Counted from the stretch's first letter, positions 9,682 to 20,562 are shown. The stretch is 64,000 bases of DNA from Candidatus Photodesmus blepharonis (GCF_000731795.2 NZ_JGVK01000006.1:62001-126000); one strand, 5' to 3'. The notes: generated from the letters alone by a model not told the origin. Numbers and translations: made by a program.

Positions 9682-10692
9682 TTAGTAACCGTCCGGGTTT
9701 TTTAGTTGCCAGCGCCAAGTATCCTCCATGATTTCTATCATACTACGCTTTGCTGTCCAACCAAGATCATGCTTAGCCTTTTCAGGGTTTGCCCAACATT
9801 CTGCAATATCTCCTAGTCGACGCTGACAAATTTGATAAGGAATACGAACACCACATACCTGATTGAATATTTCTATCATTTCAAAGACACTGAAACCTTT
9901 TCCTGTACCTAAATTATAGACACGCAACCCGGACTTTCCACTAATTGATTCTAATGCAACAACATGTCCTTCAACTAAATCCATAATATGAATATAATCT
10001 CGTATTCCAGTGCCGTCTGGCGTAGGGTAATCATTACCAAAAACAGAAAGATACTCACGACGACCTATTGCAACTTGGGTTATGATAGGCATCAAATTAC
10101 TTGGAATACCTTTCGGATCTTCCCCTATAACACCTGACGGATGCGCACCTACTGGATTAAAATAACGCAATAAAGTAATACTCCAATCGCTTTCCGATGC
10201 GAATAGATCAGTGAGGCACCTTTCAACTATGTACTTGGTACATGCGTATGGATTAGTTGTCATACCAGTCAAAAAACTTTCTGTCACCGGCATAACATCA
10301 GAATGACCATATACTACCGCTGATGAACTGAAAACAATACTTTTAACACCAGCTTTACGCATTGACCGTATCAACACCAAAGATCCATTGACATTATTAT
10401 CGTAATACCGCAGAGGCTCTAACACTGACTCACTAACTGATTTTAAACCAGCAAAATGTAATACAGACTGAATCTTATGACTTCTAAATACCATATCTAG
10501 AAAGATTTCATCACGAATGTCACCCTGATAGAAAATTGGTTTCTTTCCAGTTAATGCTTCAATTCGACTTAACACTTCAACTTTTGCATTTAAAAGACTG
10601 TCTACGATGATAGGTTGCATACCAGATTCAATCATTTTTACACAGGTATGACTGCCTATATATCCTATACCTCCAGCAACTAATACCTCCAA
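9682..10692 (-). CDS. galE: UDP-glucose 4-epimerase GalE
   Basis: GalE interconverts UDP-glucose and UDP-galactose, supplying galactose for envelope polysaccharide. It is a 336-aa short-chain dehydrogenase/reductase-type enzyme. The NAD-binding GGIGYIGSH lies at residues 7-15 and the catalytic S124, Y149 and K153 fall at the E. coli positions. The start is TTG at 10692, with AGAGG 5 nt upstream; it coincides with the normal family N-terminus (xxVLVxGGxGYIGSH). No galT/galK is nearby, so an envelope-sugar role is more likely than galactose catabolism (inference). Confidence 0.96.
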   Translation of the reverse strand: MEVLVAGGIGYIGSHTCVKMIESGMQPIIVDSLLNAKVEVLSRIEALTGKKPIFYQGDIRDEIFLDMVFRSHKIQSVLHFAGLKSVSESVLEPLRYYDNNVNGSLVLIRSMRKAGVKSIVFSSSAVVYGHSDVMPVTESFLTGMTTNPYACTKYIVERCLTDLFASESDWSITLLRYFNPVGAHPSGVIGEDPKGIPSNLMPIITQVAIGRREYLSVFGNDYPTPDGTGIRDYIHIMDLVEGHVVALESISGKSGLRVYNLGTGKGFSVFEMIEIFNQVCGVRIPYQICQRRLGDIAECWANPEKAKHDLGWTAKRSMIEIMEDTWRWQLKNPDGY

Positions 10693-10811
10693 TTTTGCCT
10701 CTCCAGCTTTAACTTTATATCATACTGTTTCATCTAAAAGATACAGCCAAGATTGGTATTCAAAAAAAACAATTTATTTTTTCCTTTCAAGAACTAAGAA
10801 AGAATTTAATA

Positions 10812-11888
10812 TTACAATACATCAACAGCGTTTAGGTCAGTAAACACTTTTTCAAGATGAGCAATCATAGAGACTTGAGCAGCACGTAGCCACACACGTG
10901 GATCGTAATACTTCTTATTTGGAATATCTGCGCCAGTTGGATTACCAATTTGACTCTGCAAATAGTCACGGTTTTCAATTTCATATACACGAATTCCATT
11001 CCAAGTCGCCCACTGCGTATCGGTATCGATATTTATTTTTACAACACCGTAATTAATAGACTCTTGTATTTCATCAGCACTGGAACCAGAACCACCGTGA
11101 AATACAAAATTTAGAGAGTTAGGAGCAATACCAAATTTTTTAGTACAATGTTCTTGCGAATCGCGAAGAATAGTCGGAGTTAAAACAACGTTACCAAGTT
11201 TATAAACACCATGTACATTCCCAAAAGAAGCAGCGATGCTAAAACGCGGACTAACAGAACTTAGTTTCTCATAAGCATAGGCTACATCTTCAGGAGAGGT
11301 ATAGAGTTCAGAAAAAATCATACCAGAGTTATCCACACCGTCTTCTTCACCGCCAGTACAACCGAGCTCAACTTCAATCGCCATACTAATTTTATTCATA
11401 CGTTCTAGATATCGAGAACAAATTGCAATATTATCCCTTAAAGGCTCCTTAGAAAGATCCAACATGTGAGAGGAAAATAGGGGCCTATTGTTTTTTTCAA
11501 AAAAATCTTCCCCAGCATCCAGCAAATCATCGATCCATGGAAGAAGCTCCTTAGAAGCATGATCAGTATGCAAAATCACTGGAATACCGTACGTTTCAGA
11601 AACAGCATGCACATACTTAGCCCCAACAATAGCACCCAAAACTTGAGCTCCTTGACCTTCAAGTTTAACTCCTTTTCCAACGAAGAAAGCAGCCCCACTA
11701 TTCGAAAACTGAAGGACAACTGGAGATTTAACTTTTGCAGCAGCTTCAAGCACAGCGTTGATAGAATCAGTCCCAATAACATTCACCGCAGGAAGAGCGA
11801 ATTTATTCTCCTTTGCTACTTGGAATACCTTTTGTACATCATCACCAAAAATTACACCAGGTTTCACGAAATCGAAAATCTTAGACAT
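10812..11888 (-). CDS. fbaA: Class II fructose-bisphosphate aldolase
   Basis: This zinc-dependent enzyme cleaves fructose-1,6-bisphosphate in glycolysis and makes it in gluconeogenesis. From ATG at 11888 the protein is 358 aa. D109, H110 (LHTDH), H226 (NVHGVY) and H264 (FHGGSG) coincide with the E. coli catalytic/zinc residues. The frame is open further upstream to 11945, but those 19 extra residues are not part of the family, so I place the start at MSKIFDF. It lies downstream of pgk on the same strand, the usual pgk-fbaA order. epd, which often heads this group, is absent. Confidence 0.96.
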   Translation of the reverse strand: MSKIFDFVKPGVIFGDDVQKVFQVAKENKFALPAVNVIGTDSINAVLEAAAKVKSPVVLQFSNSGAAFFVGKGVKLEGQGAQVLGAIVGAKYVHAVSETYGIPVILHTDHASKELLPWIDDLLDAGEDFFEKNNRPLFSSHMLDLSKEPLRDNIAICSRYLERMNKISMAIEVELGCTGGEEDGVDNSGMIFSELYTSPEDVAYAYEKLSSVSPRFSIAASFGNVHGVYKLGNVVLTPTILRDSQEHCTKKFGIAPNSLNFVFHGGSGSSADEIQESINYGVVKINIDTDTQWATWNGIRVYEIENRDYLQSQIGNPTGADIPNKKYYDPRVWLRAAQVSMIAHLEKVFTDLNAVDVL

Positions 11889-12043
11889 AGAATTAATCCC
11901 ATTTATATCTACTTTTCTAAAAATTTGCCGAAAAATGAACGTCATATCACTTCTTGTTAGCTACCTATCTATAAATTAAGGCTAACAGAAAAGCGCTCAC
12001 CATGCTAAAACAAACCTTGTTTTCTCTAATATTTGAGAAATAA

Positions 12044-13204
12044 TTACTTAGCGCGTTCTTCAAGCATCGCTACAACTGGAAGCACTTTTCCTTCAACGAA
12101 CTCAAGAAACGCACCACCACCAGTAGAAACATAAGAAACGTCAGCCTTAATACCAAATTTATCGATAGCCGACAAGGTATCGCCACCACCCGCTACAGAA
12201 AACCCTGTAGATTTCGCAATTGCTCTAGAAACACCAGCTGTACCTGCTTCAAAATTTTTGAATTCAAACACACCCATCGGACCATTCCAAAGAATAGTCC
12301 TAGCTTTACTAATAATTTTAGTCAAAGCAGCTATTGAATCAGGACCTAAATCAAAGATCATATCATCATCTTGCACATCAGCAACCTTTTTAATTTCTGC
12401 TTCTGAGTTTTCATCAAACGCTCTGGCGCATGCAACATCAATAGCTACTGGTATCGAACATTTTTTTGTCAACTCACTGGCTGTTTCAACTAAATCAGCT
12501 TCATATAGCGATTTACCTACATTGTAACCTTTAGCTGAAATAAAGGTGTTCGCAATACCTCCACCGACAACAAGTTGATCGGCAATCTCAGATAATGATT
12601 TAAGAACTGTCAATTTGGTAGAAACCTTAGCTCCGCCAACGATAGCAACTAAAGGTCGAGCTGGATTATCCATCGCTTTACTTAACGCTTCCAACTCAGA
12701 TAACAACAATAGACCGGCACAAGAGACAGGAGCTCTCATACCGATGCCATACGTTGAGGCTTGAGCGCGATGAGCTACACCAAATGCATCCATTACAAAA
12801 ACATCGCATAATACGGCATATTTTTTAGATAACTCTTCTTCATTCTTCTTTTCACCCTTATTGAAACGAACATTTTCCAAAACAACAAGTTCCTTAGCGT
12901 TCAGCTCTAGACCATTTACATAATCTCTAACTAATTTAACTTCACAACTTAGTAAACTATTTAAACGATCAACAATCGGAGACAAAGAAAAATCTTCGGC
13001 AAACTCACCTTCAGCTGGGCGACCTAAATGAGAAGCAACCATTACCTTTGCACCAGCTTCTAAACAATATTTAATGGTTGGCAAGGATGCAAGGATACGA
13101 GCATCCGAGGTTATCTTACCATCTTTGATTGGCACATTTAGATCAGCGCGAATAAAAACACGCTTATCTGCTAATTCCAGATCAGTGACTTTAATTACAG
13201 ACAT
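12044..13204 (-). CDS. pgk: Phosphoglycerate kinase
   Basis: Pgk transfers phosphate from 1,3-bisphosphoglycerate to ADP in glycolysis. The 386-aa length is typical (387 in E. coli). Family landmarks are the N-terminal RADLNVP, SHLGRP, the central GGAKVSTKL and the C-terminal nucleotide-binding GGGDTLSAI. It precedes fbaA in the same direction with about 155 bases between them. A short TTTCTC/GAGAAA inverted repeat (12021-12040) lies just after the stop; without a T run it is at most a weak mRNA-processing or attenuation element. The 246 bases upstream contain no sign of epd. Confidence 0.97.
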   Translation of the reverse strand: MSVIKVTDLELADKRVFIRADLNVPIKDGKITSDARILASLPTIKYCLEAGAKVMVASHLGRPAEGEFAEDFSLSPIVDRLNSLLSCEVKLVRDYVNGLELNAKELVVLENVRFNKGEKKNEEELSKKYAVLCDVFVMDAFGVAHRAQASTYGIGMRAPVSCAGLLLLSELEALSKAMDNPARPLVAIVGGAKVSTKLTVLKSLSEIADQLVVGGGIANTFISAKGYNVGKSLYEADLVETASELTKKCSIPVAIDVACARAFDENSEAEIKKVADVQDDDMIFDLGPDSIAALTKIISKARTILWNGPMGVFEFKNFEAGTAGVSRAIAKSTGFSVAGGGDTLSAIDKFGIKADVSYVSTGGGAFLEFVEGKVLPVVAMLEERAK

Positions 13205-13450
13205 AGTCTGTCCTCTTAAGTATTAAATAAAGACCTCTAGGCTTTAAATTTAAGCCGAGAGCACGACAGATCACTCTTCTAAAATAAACAACTTACATGG
13301 AGGCAATGCTTATTTATTTCAAGGTTCGAAATTCTTCTTTTTCAAAATGAAACATAAATCAAATCTAAAAGCCAGAAATATATTTAAATATTGTGCATTT
13401 CAAATCAGTCAAAAATTTTTACCTGAATCGACATATATCCAAATTATAAA

Positions 13451-13930
13451 CTACCTATTTTTTTCTAGATAATCCAAAATCATCTTATGATGGCTCTTAA
13501 TTTTAAATCCTTTAAATATATGTTCAACCATACCTTGTTTATCAATTAAGAAACTAAATCGATATAAACCATCGTAAATCTTACCCATAAATTTTTTTTT
13601 GCCCCAGACACCAAATTGTTCCGCAACAATGTGATTTTCATCTGAAAGTAGAGTAAAAGTTAAATTGTTGTGTTCAATAAATTTTCTCAAACATTCTACA
13701 GGATCGGTACTAATTCCTAGAATCGTTACTCCATACATCTCTAACTTAGTTTTAACATCGCGTAAACACTTTGCTTGCAAAGTACAACCTGGACTCATTG
13801 CTTTGGGATAAAAATAGAGCAATACTTTTTTATCCAAAAACCCAGAGAGGCTAACTGTCTTTCCATCTTGATTCAACAGAAAAAAATCTGGGGCTACTAC
13901 ACCCGACTTTAATGTTCTCATCAATTTCAT
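13451..13930 (-). CDS. bcp: Thiol peroxidase, Bcp-type peroxiredoxin
   Basis: This AhpC/TSA-family peroxidase reduces hydroperoxides using thioredoxin. At 159 aa it has family-normal length. The peroxidatic Cys is C49 in FYPKAMSPGCT-type context (YPKAMSPGC). A second Cys is C55, six residues later; in E. coli Bcp the resolving Cys is five residues later and vibrio homologues commonly lack it, so this protein may work with one active-site Cys. Either the first ATG (13930, very close to GAGGAG) or the ATG three codons in could be the true start; the second matches relatives better. It is divergent from dapA, as in many gammaproteobacteria, but gcvR, often found between them, is missing. Confidence 0.93.
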   Translation of the reverse strand: MKLMRTLKSGVVAPDFFLLNQDGKTVSLSGFLDKKVLLYFYPKAMSPGCTLQAKCLRDVKTKLEMYGVTILGISTDPVECLRKFIEHNNLTFTLLSDENHIVAEQFGVWGKKKFMGKIYDGLYRFSFLIDKQGMVEHIFKGFKIKSHHKMILDYLEKNR

Positions 13931-14136
13931 CGCTCCTCTAACTATGTTCTATTTTTGTTTAAAACAATTTAAGTTATCATTCATCAAACAAAACTCTAAC
14001 TAGAAAAACACACCCTTTATTACCTACTATATTTATGAGGATATGCACCCAACGAATTAAACGAGCTTAATTGCTTGTATTAATCAAATGTCTTACAGTA
14101 ACATGCAGTTTGAACCTTTATCTAGAGATCTAATAA

Positions 14137-15015
14137 ATGTTTTCAGGAAGTATAGTTGCGCTAATTACACCATTTAATGCAAAGAATGAAATAGATTTTA
14201 GTAGCCTAAAAAAACTGGTTGATTACCATGTAGCAGCCGGTACAAATGCTATTGTATCCGTCGGCACAACGGGGGAATCTCCAACACTCACTCTTCAAGA
14301 GCACGTTGAAGTTGTAAGCAAAACCGTCGAGTACGCCAAAAATCGTATTCCTGTTATTGCTGGAATAGGGACAAATGCGACTCATAAATCGATAACCCTC
14401 AACCATCTTTTGAACGACATAGGCATTGCTGGCTTTCTGCATGTAACACCTTACTACAATAAGCCAACTCAAGAAGGTTTATACCAGCATTATAAGACAA
14501 TTGCGGAAAAAAGTGATATACCGCAAATTTTGTATAACGTTCCTACTCGTACTGGAGTTGATTTATTACCGGAAACAGTTGCCCGTCTCTCTCAAATTGA
14601 AAACATAATCGCTTTGAAGGACGCGACTGGTGATTTAAAAAGAATCTCGATTCACCGTAACCTTTGTGAAAAAAACTTCATCTTGCTTAGCGGTGACGAT
14701 AATTCGAGTTTCGATTTTTTAAAACAAGGTGGACAAGGTGTTATCTCTGTAACCAGCAACATTGCTGCCAAAGATATGGCAAAAATGTTTCATTTGGCAA
14801 AGGAGAAAAAGTTACAAAAAGCAGAAGCTATTAATCAGCGCTTAATGCCATTACATAAAAGTCTATTCGTAGAATCTAATCCAATTCCCGTTAAATGGGC
14901 AGCTCATAAAATGGGACTTATCGTAGAGAACAATTTACGTTTACCTCTAACAAAACTTTCCGAGAAATTTCATCCCATTGTTAAACGAGCAATGCATCAA
15001 GCTTGTATTTACTAA
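14137..15015 (+). CDS. dapA: 4-hydroxy-tetrahydrodipicolinate synthase DapA
   Basis: DapA condenses pyruvate with aspartate semialdehyde, the first step of the lysine/DAP branch. It is 292 aa. The Schiff-base lysine K161 (ALKDATG), T44/T45 (VGTTGES), Y107, Y133 (YNVP) and R138 are all at E. coli positions. It begins about 205 bases from the divergent bcp. The next gene downstream is ddlA, also a cell-wall precursor gene; bamC, often located after dapA, is not seen. Confidence 0.97.
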   Translation: MFSGSIVALITPFNAKNEIDFSSLKKLVDYHVAAGTNAIVSVGTTGESPTLTLQEHVEVVSKTVEYAKNRIPVIAGIGTNATHKSITLNHLLNDIGIAGFLHVTPYYNKPTQEGLYQHYKTIAEKSDIPQILYNVPTRTGVDLLPETVARLSQIENIIALKDATGDLKRISIHRNLCEKNFILLSGDDNSSFDFLKQGGQGVISVTSNIAAKDMAKMFHLAKEKKLQKAEAINQRLMPLHKSLFVESNPIPVKWAAHKMGLIVENNLRLPLTKLSEKFHPIVKRAMHQACIY

Positions 15016-15179
15016 TATGTAATCTAGCTTCTAGCCTAGCTGGATATTGCAAAGTAAACCAACTAATTCTAAAAACAAAACTTCAATTTTATCTAACTTT
15101 AAAGCATGCAAATTATGTATGAGTGTATTACACTGTCGCAGTTTCGATGTTTTTAAGCCATACAAATGGAAATTTTTCA

Positions 15180-16202
15180 ATGAGGCCAGTGACTATCCTT
15201 CTTCTATGTGGCGGCAACTCAGCAGAGTATGCAGTATCACTAATGTCAGCCAATTACTTACAATCTCAACTCGAACTAACGCAATCCTTTTCCGTAATTT
15301 GCGTAAAAATTAAGAAAGATGGTTGGTATAATAGCAATGATGACTTAGTATATCTAGATACTAATAACTCTAAACTTAACAGTGAAGTAAGTTCGATACA
15401 AATAGATTTTGCCATACCATGCATACATGGATATCCAGGAGAAACGGGGGATATCCAATCTGTGCTTGAACTTGCAAGAATCCCTTACTTAGGTTCTCGA
15501 CCTGAAGCCAGCAGTAATAGCTTTAATAAAATAACATCAAAACTCTGGTATAAGGCACTAGATATCCCCAATACGCCATATCTCTTTCTTAACGAAAATA
15601 ATAGAGAAGCCTTCGAAAAGACTAGAAATGCCTTGAAACGTTGGAAAACAATATTTATAAAAGCAGCAAGACAAGGGTCTTCAGTTGGATGTTACAAAGT
15701 AACAGATGTCAAAAAGATACAAGAATCTATCAATTTTGCGTTTCAATACTCTAGTCAAGTGTTGGTTGAACAAGCAGTCAAATCAAGGGAACTAGAAGTA
15801 GCAGCATACGAGTTCAATGGAAAATTGCATATTTCAAAACCTGGTGAAATAATAACACCAAATGATGCATTCTATTCGTATGAAGAAAAATATGGAGCAA
15901 ACAGCGGTTCTGTTGTAGAAATTGAAGCTTCTAATTTAACACAAAAACAGAAAACTACCATTTCAAAAAATGCTCGAAAAATCTTTATTCAAATGCGTCT
16001 AAGACACTTATCACGAATAGATTTTTTCTTAACAGAAGATGAGCATATTTATTTGAACGAGATTAATACATTTCCTGGAATGACATTAATGTCAATGTTT
16101 CCTAAAATGCTTGAAAATAATGGACACAAATTTTCTAAATTCTTATCCAGCTGCATTTATGGCTCAATTAAAAAAGGCTGCTCTAAAAAATCTCTTTTTT
16201 AA
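15180..16202 (+). CDS. ddlA: D-alanine--D-alanine ligase
   Basis: Ddl joins two D-Ala for the peptidoglycan pentapeptide. The protein is an ATP-grasp enzyme of 340 aa counted from ATG at 15180. LLLCGGNSAE starts the N-terminal domain, PCIHGYPGETGDIQS the central signature, and KAARQGSSVG and EINTFPGMT mark the ATP/metal site. The frame is open to 15123, but the 19 added residues are not family-like, so the inner ATG is chosen. The long CIHGxxGETGDIQS-type N-lobe resembles vibrio DdlA more than DdlB of the mra/fts cluster. It is convergent with perM, with 8 bases between stops. Confidence 0.93.
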   Translation: MRPVTILLLCGGNSAEYAVSLMSANYLQSQLELTQSFSVICVKIKKDGWYNSNDDLVYLDTNNSKLNSEVSSIQIDFAIPCIHGYPGETGDIQSVLELARIPYLGSRPEASSNSFNKITSKLWYKALDIPNTPYLFLNENNREAFEKTRNALKRWKTIFIKAARQGSSVGCYKVTDVKKIQESINFAFQYSSQVLVEQAVKSRELEVAAYEFNGKLHISKPGEIITPNDAFYSYEEKYGANSGSVVEIEASNLTQKQKTTISKNARKIFIQMRLRHLSRIDFFLTEDEHIYLNEINTFPGMTLMSMFPKMLENNGHKFSKFLSSCIYGSIKKGCSKKSLF

Positions 16203-16210
16203 AAAAAGAA

Positions 16211-17281
16211 TCACTCTTCCGCGCTAACATCTTCGTCATGATTTGACAAGACATTCCATACTGCTTTAACCAAAGTTGCCAATGGTATCGCAAAAAATAC
16301 TCCCCAAAAACCCCAAAATCCTCCAAATACAAGAACAGAAGAAATAATCGCCACGGGATGCAAATTAACTGCCTCAGAAAACAGAACTGGAACTAAAATA
16401 TTACCATCCAAAGTTTGAATGCTGCTATAAATCAACATCAACCAATAAAATTGGGGCGTCAATCCCCATTGAAAAAGACCAATAATAGCTACTGGAACAG
16501 TAACTACTGCAGCACCAATATAGGGAACTAATACAGAAAATCCAATTGCAACAGAAAGTAATACAGCATAGCGCAAACCTAACACTGCTAAAGCGACATA
16601 ACTAATACCTCCTACAATTAGAATTTCTAAAACCTTACCACGAATATAATTCGAAATTTGATCATTCATCTCATACCAAACTTTATTTGCCAATTTACGA
16701 TTTTTTGGAAGTACAACAGTAACTATTGAAATCATTTCTTGCTTATCCTTTAATAAGAAAAAGACTAAAATCGGAACTAAGACAAGATAAACAACTAACG
16801 TTGCAATACTAAGTAATGATGCTACAGAACCTTTTAAGATACTTTCTCCAACCGCAATAACTTGATTTTTTATATTAGCTATCAATAATTCAACAATCTG
16901 TAAATTTGCCAATTCTGGATAACGCTTAGGGACAATAGATACAAAATTTTGCAAACCTATATACATGTTAGGCACATCGTTAGTAAAATTCCCAACTTGC
17001 TGCCAAATAGTAGGCACTAAGCCAAATACCGCCATCAGCATTAAACTCGTGAAAATTAGTATTACTAAAACAACCGACAAAGTACGAGAAATACCTAATC
17101 TGCTTAAGTTAACGACCGGCCACTCCAACAAATAAGCAAGCACCATTGCAACTAACAGAGGGGCAATGAGATTACCAAAAAAGTAAATAATAATAAAACC
17201 AAATACTAAAATAGCCGCAAGACTTACTGCATGAGGATCAGAAAAACGCTGTTTATACCAACAACTAACCATCTCTAACAT
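16211..17281 (-). CDS. perM: AI-2E/PerM-family membrane transporter
   Basis: This 356-aa inner-membrane protein has about seven or eight hydrophobic segments in the layout of the AI-2E transporter (UPF0118/PerM) family: two helices near the N-terminus, a soluble stretch around residues 100-150, then a C-terminal group ending in a GFWGFWGVFFAIPLATLVKAV-like family signature. The family includes the quorum-signal exporter TqsA and Na+/H+ antiporter-like proteins, so the substrate cannot be assigned. The start is ATG at 17281. It stands alone, downstream of nqrM on the same strand with about 140 bases of spacer. Confidence 0.88.
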   Translation of the reverse strand: MLEMVSCWYKQRFSDPHAVSLAAILVFGFIIIYFFGNLIAPLLVAMVLAYLLEWPVVNLSRLGISRTLSVVLVILIFTSLMLMAVFGLVPTIWQQVGNFTNDVPNMYIGLQNFVSIVPKRYPELANLQIVELLIANIKNQVIAVGESILKGSVASLLSIATLVVYLVLVPILVFFLLKDKQEMISIVTVVLPKNRKLANKVWYEMNDQISNYIRGKVLEILIVGGISYVALAVLGLRYAVLLSVAIGFSVLVPYIGAAVVTVPVAIIGLFQWGLTPQFYWLMLIYSSIQTLDGNILVPVLFSEAVNLHPVAIISSVLVFGGFWGFWGVFFAIPLATLVKAVWNVLSNHDEDVSAEE

Positions 17282-17419
17282 TATATAATATCTACCTAAT
17301 CACTTACAGTTAACAGGGAAACCACTCAAAATAACATACAAACACTGCTAAAACTTATAGGAGCTCGCGCAAATAACGGTACCAATGCAGGTACTATATT
17401 ACTTTCTGTTCAATTTACT

Positions 17420-17605
17420 TTAGACTTCATTACCATTCTTTCTAGCAGAATTACAGGGTTCAATACAATTACATATTTTATCTACACCGAGCGAACCTAA
17501 CCCACCACAACTACCCTTTACAACTTTTTTTTGTAGAATGTAACCAATTGCCATTCCGAAAATAACTATGGTAAAAAGAAAGAATGTCAAAAAAAATGTA
17601 CTCAT
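17420..17605 (-). CDS. nqrM: Na+-NQR maturation factor NqrM
   Basis: This 61-aa protein has one N-terminal membrane helix (residues about 4-24) and four cysteines: C33 in GSCGGLG, then C45, C47 and C51 in ICNCIEPC. This is the NqrM (DUF539) pattern. The factor is required, with ApbE, for assembly of Na+-NQR, probably in delivering iron to the NqrD/NqrE site; the first Cys is the essential one in studied vibrios. It closes the nqrABCDEF-apbE-nqrM unit, 11 bases after apbE. Confidence 0.93.
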   Translation of the reverse strand: MSTFFLTFFLFTIVIFGMAIGYILQKKVVKGSCGGLGSLGVDKICNCIEPCNSARKNGNEV

Positions 17606-17616
17606 AACCTATCCCT

Positions 17617-18630
17617 TCACTCTATTTCCTTAACGAATGTTTTATAAGCTTCAGAAACCACTTCTCGAAAACCATCTTCTGTTTTTACAATCATGTATAC
17701 AGGAATATTATGCCGATTCGCCACTTCCATACCTTTTATCTCCCCTAAAACCATTAATCCAGTAGCTAAACCATCAGCTGTCATCGACGATTTATCAAAA
17801 ACAGTTACAGAAACAACCGTATGCGTAATAGGTTTACCTGTTTTTGGATCTAGGATATGTGAATAACGAATCCCATCACGTTCGAAATAATTTCGGTAAT
17901 CACCTGATGTAGCAACTGCTGTATTGCCTGGTTCAATAATTTTTTGAATACTCCGTCTGTCTAGAGTAGGTTTCTCAACAGCGATTCGCCATGGAACTCC
18001 TTTTCGATTTACACCTTGCAGATACATTTCACCACCAATCTCTACCATATAGTTTTGAATACCCTTCGATTTCATGTGATTAGCGATGACATCTACTCCC
18101 CAACCTTTGACAATAGCGGAAAGATCAATATATAAACCTGGTAGTTTTTTGCTAATAGCGAGATCTGTCACATTTAAATGATGAATACCAATACTAGCTT
18201 GACACTCCTTTAGTTCAGCACTTGTAGGAACATCAACAAACTTAGCTTCCGGACCAAACCCCCATAGATTAACCAAAGGACCAAGGGTAATATCTAACGC
18301 TCCCAAAGTAAGATGATTAATACGAATAGCTTCTCTTAAAACGATCACAATTTGTGGCGATACTCTAAAAGGTAAATTACTCTGATACTGATTAAATTGA
18401 CTCAATTCAGAATCTTTGCGATAAGTCGACATCTGATTACTAATTTCTTCAAGCAGATAACTAATTTGAGCACCTAATTCTTCTGAGGCTAGAGTTTCTT
18501 CGGTTTCAAGATATTTGATATTATAAGTGGTACCCATTGTCGTACCATGCAGATATATTTGTTTAACTGCCTTTGTACAACCAGAAAAAATGAGCAAGAA
18601 GGTAAGCAGGAAAAGAGACCAGAATCTCAC
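17617..18630 (-). CDS. apbE: FAD:protein FMN transferase ApbE (lipoprotein)
   Basis: ApbE attaches FMN to threonines of NqrB and NqrC from FAD. I start it at GTG 18630, which has AGAGGGG 7 nt upstream; a TTG at 18663 would add 11 residues without a ribosome site. From GTG the protein is 337 aa, with a hydrophobic signal and the lipobox LIFSGC (Cys 18), indicating an exported lipoprotein. Flavin-transferase landmarks are TMGTTYNIKY, DLSAIVKGWGVD, GGEMYLQG, SHILDPKTGKP and MTADGLATG. It lies between nqrF and nqrM, next to its substrates. Confidence 0.94.
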   Translation of the reverse strand: MRFWSLFLLTFLLIFSGCTKAVKQIYLHGTTMGTTYNIKYLETEETLASEELGAQISYLLEEISNQMSTYRKDSELSQFNQYQSNLPFRVSPQIVIVLREAIRINHLTLGALDITLGPLVNLWGFGPEAKFVDVPTSAELKECQASIGIHHLNVTDLAISKKLPGLYIDLSAIVKGWGVDVIANHMKSKGIQNYMVEIGGEMYLQGVNRKGVPWRIAVEKPTLDRRSIQKIIEPGNTAVATSGDYRNYFERDGIRYSHILDPKTGKPITHTVVSVTVFDKSSMTADGLATGLMVLGEIKGMEVANRHNIPVYMIVKTEDGFREVVSEAYKTFVKEIE

Positions 18631-18697
18631 TTGGATGCCCCTCTGTTTTATCAAACAGAACAATTATAAACCAAGACTGAAATACTTACTGAATAAA

Positions 18698-19921
18698 TTA
18701 TGCACCAAAGTCATCAAGCATGATATTTTCGCTTTCAACACCAAGATTTTTTAACATATCAACAACAGCAGCATTCATCATAGGAGGACCACACATATAA
18801 TATTCGCAATCTTCAGGTGCCTCATGATATTTCAAATAATTTTCATAAATCACATCATGAATAAAACCTGTATAACCACACCAATTATCTTCAGGAAGAG
18901 GATCAGAGAGAGCAACATACCAAGAAAAATTGTCATTTTTTTCCTGCAAATTATCAAAATCTTCGATATAAAACATTTCACGTTTAGAACGTGCGCCATA
19001 CCAATAGGTTATCTTGCGCTTAGACTTAAGACGTAGCAGTTGATCGAATATATGTGAGCGCATCGGAGCCATACCAGCACCACCACCAATAAATACCATT
19101 TCATTATTGGTATCTTTAGCAAAGAAATCACCAAATGGACCGGAAATTGTACACTTATCACCGACTTTCAATGACCATACATATGAGGACATAATGCCAG
19201 GTGGCAACTTAGAACTATTTGCAGGTGGAATAGCAATACGAACGTTCAATTTAATACACCCTTTTTCTTCAGGATACGAAGCCATTGAGTAAGCACGAAC
19301 TGCAGACTCATTTACAATAGATTCATAGCGAAATAAGCGCAATTTTTCCCAATCACTACGATACTCTTCAGAAATGCTGAAATCAGCATATCTGATATGG
19401 TGTGGTCCAGCTTCAATTTGAATATAACTACCAGCACGAAATTGTAACTCTTCACCTGAAGAAATTTGAAGAACAAGCTCTTTAATAAAAGTAGCTTTAT
19501 TATCATTAGAGATAACAGTACATTCCCACTTTTTTACACCAAACACCTCTTCAGGTAGCTCTATATCCATATCTTGTTTCACAGAAACCTGGCAAGCAAG
19601 ACGTTCTCCTCTACGCGCCTGAATCTTTGTAATATGCTCAAGTTCAGTTGATAAAATATCACCTCCACCCTGTCTTACCTTTACACGACACTGACCACAA
19701 GAACCACCACCACCGCATGCAGATGAAACAAAGATCCCTTGGCTTATCATACTGCCAAGTAGCTTATTACCTGGAAAAGTTACAAAGCTCTTTTCCGGAT
19801 CAGAATTAACTGTAATTGTGACTCTACCTGCAGGTACCAATGTTTGTTTAGCTAAAAGAATCATCAAAACCAACGCTAATACAATTAAAGTAAACATTGC
19901 TACACCGAGAATAATATCCAT
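18698..19921 (-). CDS. nqrF: Na+-translocating NADH:quinone reductase subunit F
   Basis: NqrF takes electrons from NADH. The 407-aa protein has one N-terminal membrane helix (residues about 3-24), a [2Fe-2S] ferredoxin domain with C69, C75, C78 and C110, and a ferredoxin-reductase-like FAD/NADH module (RAYSMASYP for flavin binding, [11 protein letters not shown] and [10 protein letters not shown] for NADH). The C-terminus ILM(L)DDFGA is typical of the family. It is the last structural subunit of the operon, 37 bases after nqrE. Confidence 0.98.
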   Translation of the reverse strand: MDIILGVAMFTLIVLALVLMILLAKQTLVPAGRVTITVNSDPEKSFVTFPGNKLLGSMISQGIFVSSACGGGGSCGQCRVKVRQGGGDILSTELEHITKIQARRGERLACQVSVKQDMDIELPEEVFGVKKWECTVISNDNKATFIKELVLQISSGEELQFRAGSYIQIEAGPHHIRYADFSISEEYRSDWEKLRLFRYESIVNESAVRAYSMASYPEEKGCIKLNVRIAIPPANSSKLPPGIMSSYVWSLKVGDKCTISGPFGDFFAKDTNNEMVFIGGGAGMAPMRSHIFDQLLRLKSKRKITYWYGARSKREMFYIEDFDNLQEKNDNFSWYVALSDPLPEDNWCGYTGFIHDVIYENYLKYHEAPEDCEYYMCGPPMMNAAVVDMLKNLGVESENIMLDDFGA

Positions 19922-19958
19922 TGATCATATCCCTTATAAACTGCGCCGTTTACTTAAC

Positions 19959-20555
19959 TTATAATTGAATTCCAGAAAAAGACATAAAACCTAATGACAT
20001 CAAACCCACTGTGACGAAAGTAATACCTAAACCACGTAAACCATAAGGCACATTAGAATATTTCATTCTTTCACGAATACCTGCAAGTGCAACAATAGCT
20101 AGCATCCACCCTAAACCAGAACCAAAGCCGTAAACAAGTGACTCTACAAAATCGTAATCGCGCATTACCATAAATGAAACACCACCAAATATTGCACAAT
20201 TCACCGTGATTAATGGTAAAAAAATTCCTAAAGCATTATATAAAACTGGAAAAAAACGATCCAGAACCATTTCTAAAATTTGTACAAGCGCAGCGATAAC
20301 GCCAATAAACGCAATAAAGTTAAGAAAACTCAGATCTGTCCCTTCAATCAAAGCATTTTCTTTTAAAATCCAAACATAAACCAAGTTGTTTAATGGGACT
20401 GAAATGGTCAGTACAACAACGACCGCAATACCTAAGCCTAAAGCAGTTCTAACTTTCTTAGATACAGCAAGGAACGTACACATACCTAAAAAGAACGATA
20501 AAGCCATATTTTCGACAAAAATCGATCTAACTAGCAAACTAATGTAGTGCTCCAC
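19959..20555 (-). CDS. nqrE: Na+-NQR subunit E
   Basis: NqrE is a 198-aa, six-helix membrane subunit homologous to NqrD. The two share the buried iron-sulfur site; the conserved cysteines here are C26 (LGMCTFLAV) and C120 ([10 protein letters not shown]), the same numbers as in V. cholerae. The start is GTG at 20555, aligning with the family N-terminus ([12 protein letters not shown]). It follows nqrD by only 7 bases, implying translational coupling. Confidence 0.97.
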   Translation of the reverse strand: MEHYISLLVRSIFVENMALSFFLGMCTFLAVSKKVRTALGLGIAVVVVLTISVPLNNLVYVWILKENALIEGTDLSFLNFIAFIGVIAALVQILEMVLDRFFPVLYNALGIFLPLITVNCAIFGGVSFMVMRDYDFVESLVYGFGSGLGWMLAIVALAGIRERMKYSNVPYGLRGLGITFVTVGLMSLGFMSFSGIQL

Positions 20556-20562
20556 AGCTAGC

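Noticed and set aside
11889-11945. 19 extra N-terminal codons on fbaA
   Set aside because: Family alignment starts at MSKIFDF (11888); D109/H110/H226/H264 numbering confirms it.
13451-13930. Shifted second Cys in Bcp as a new catalytic arrangement
   Set aside because: Vibrio homologues often lack the resolving Cys altogether, so C55 may be incidental.
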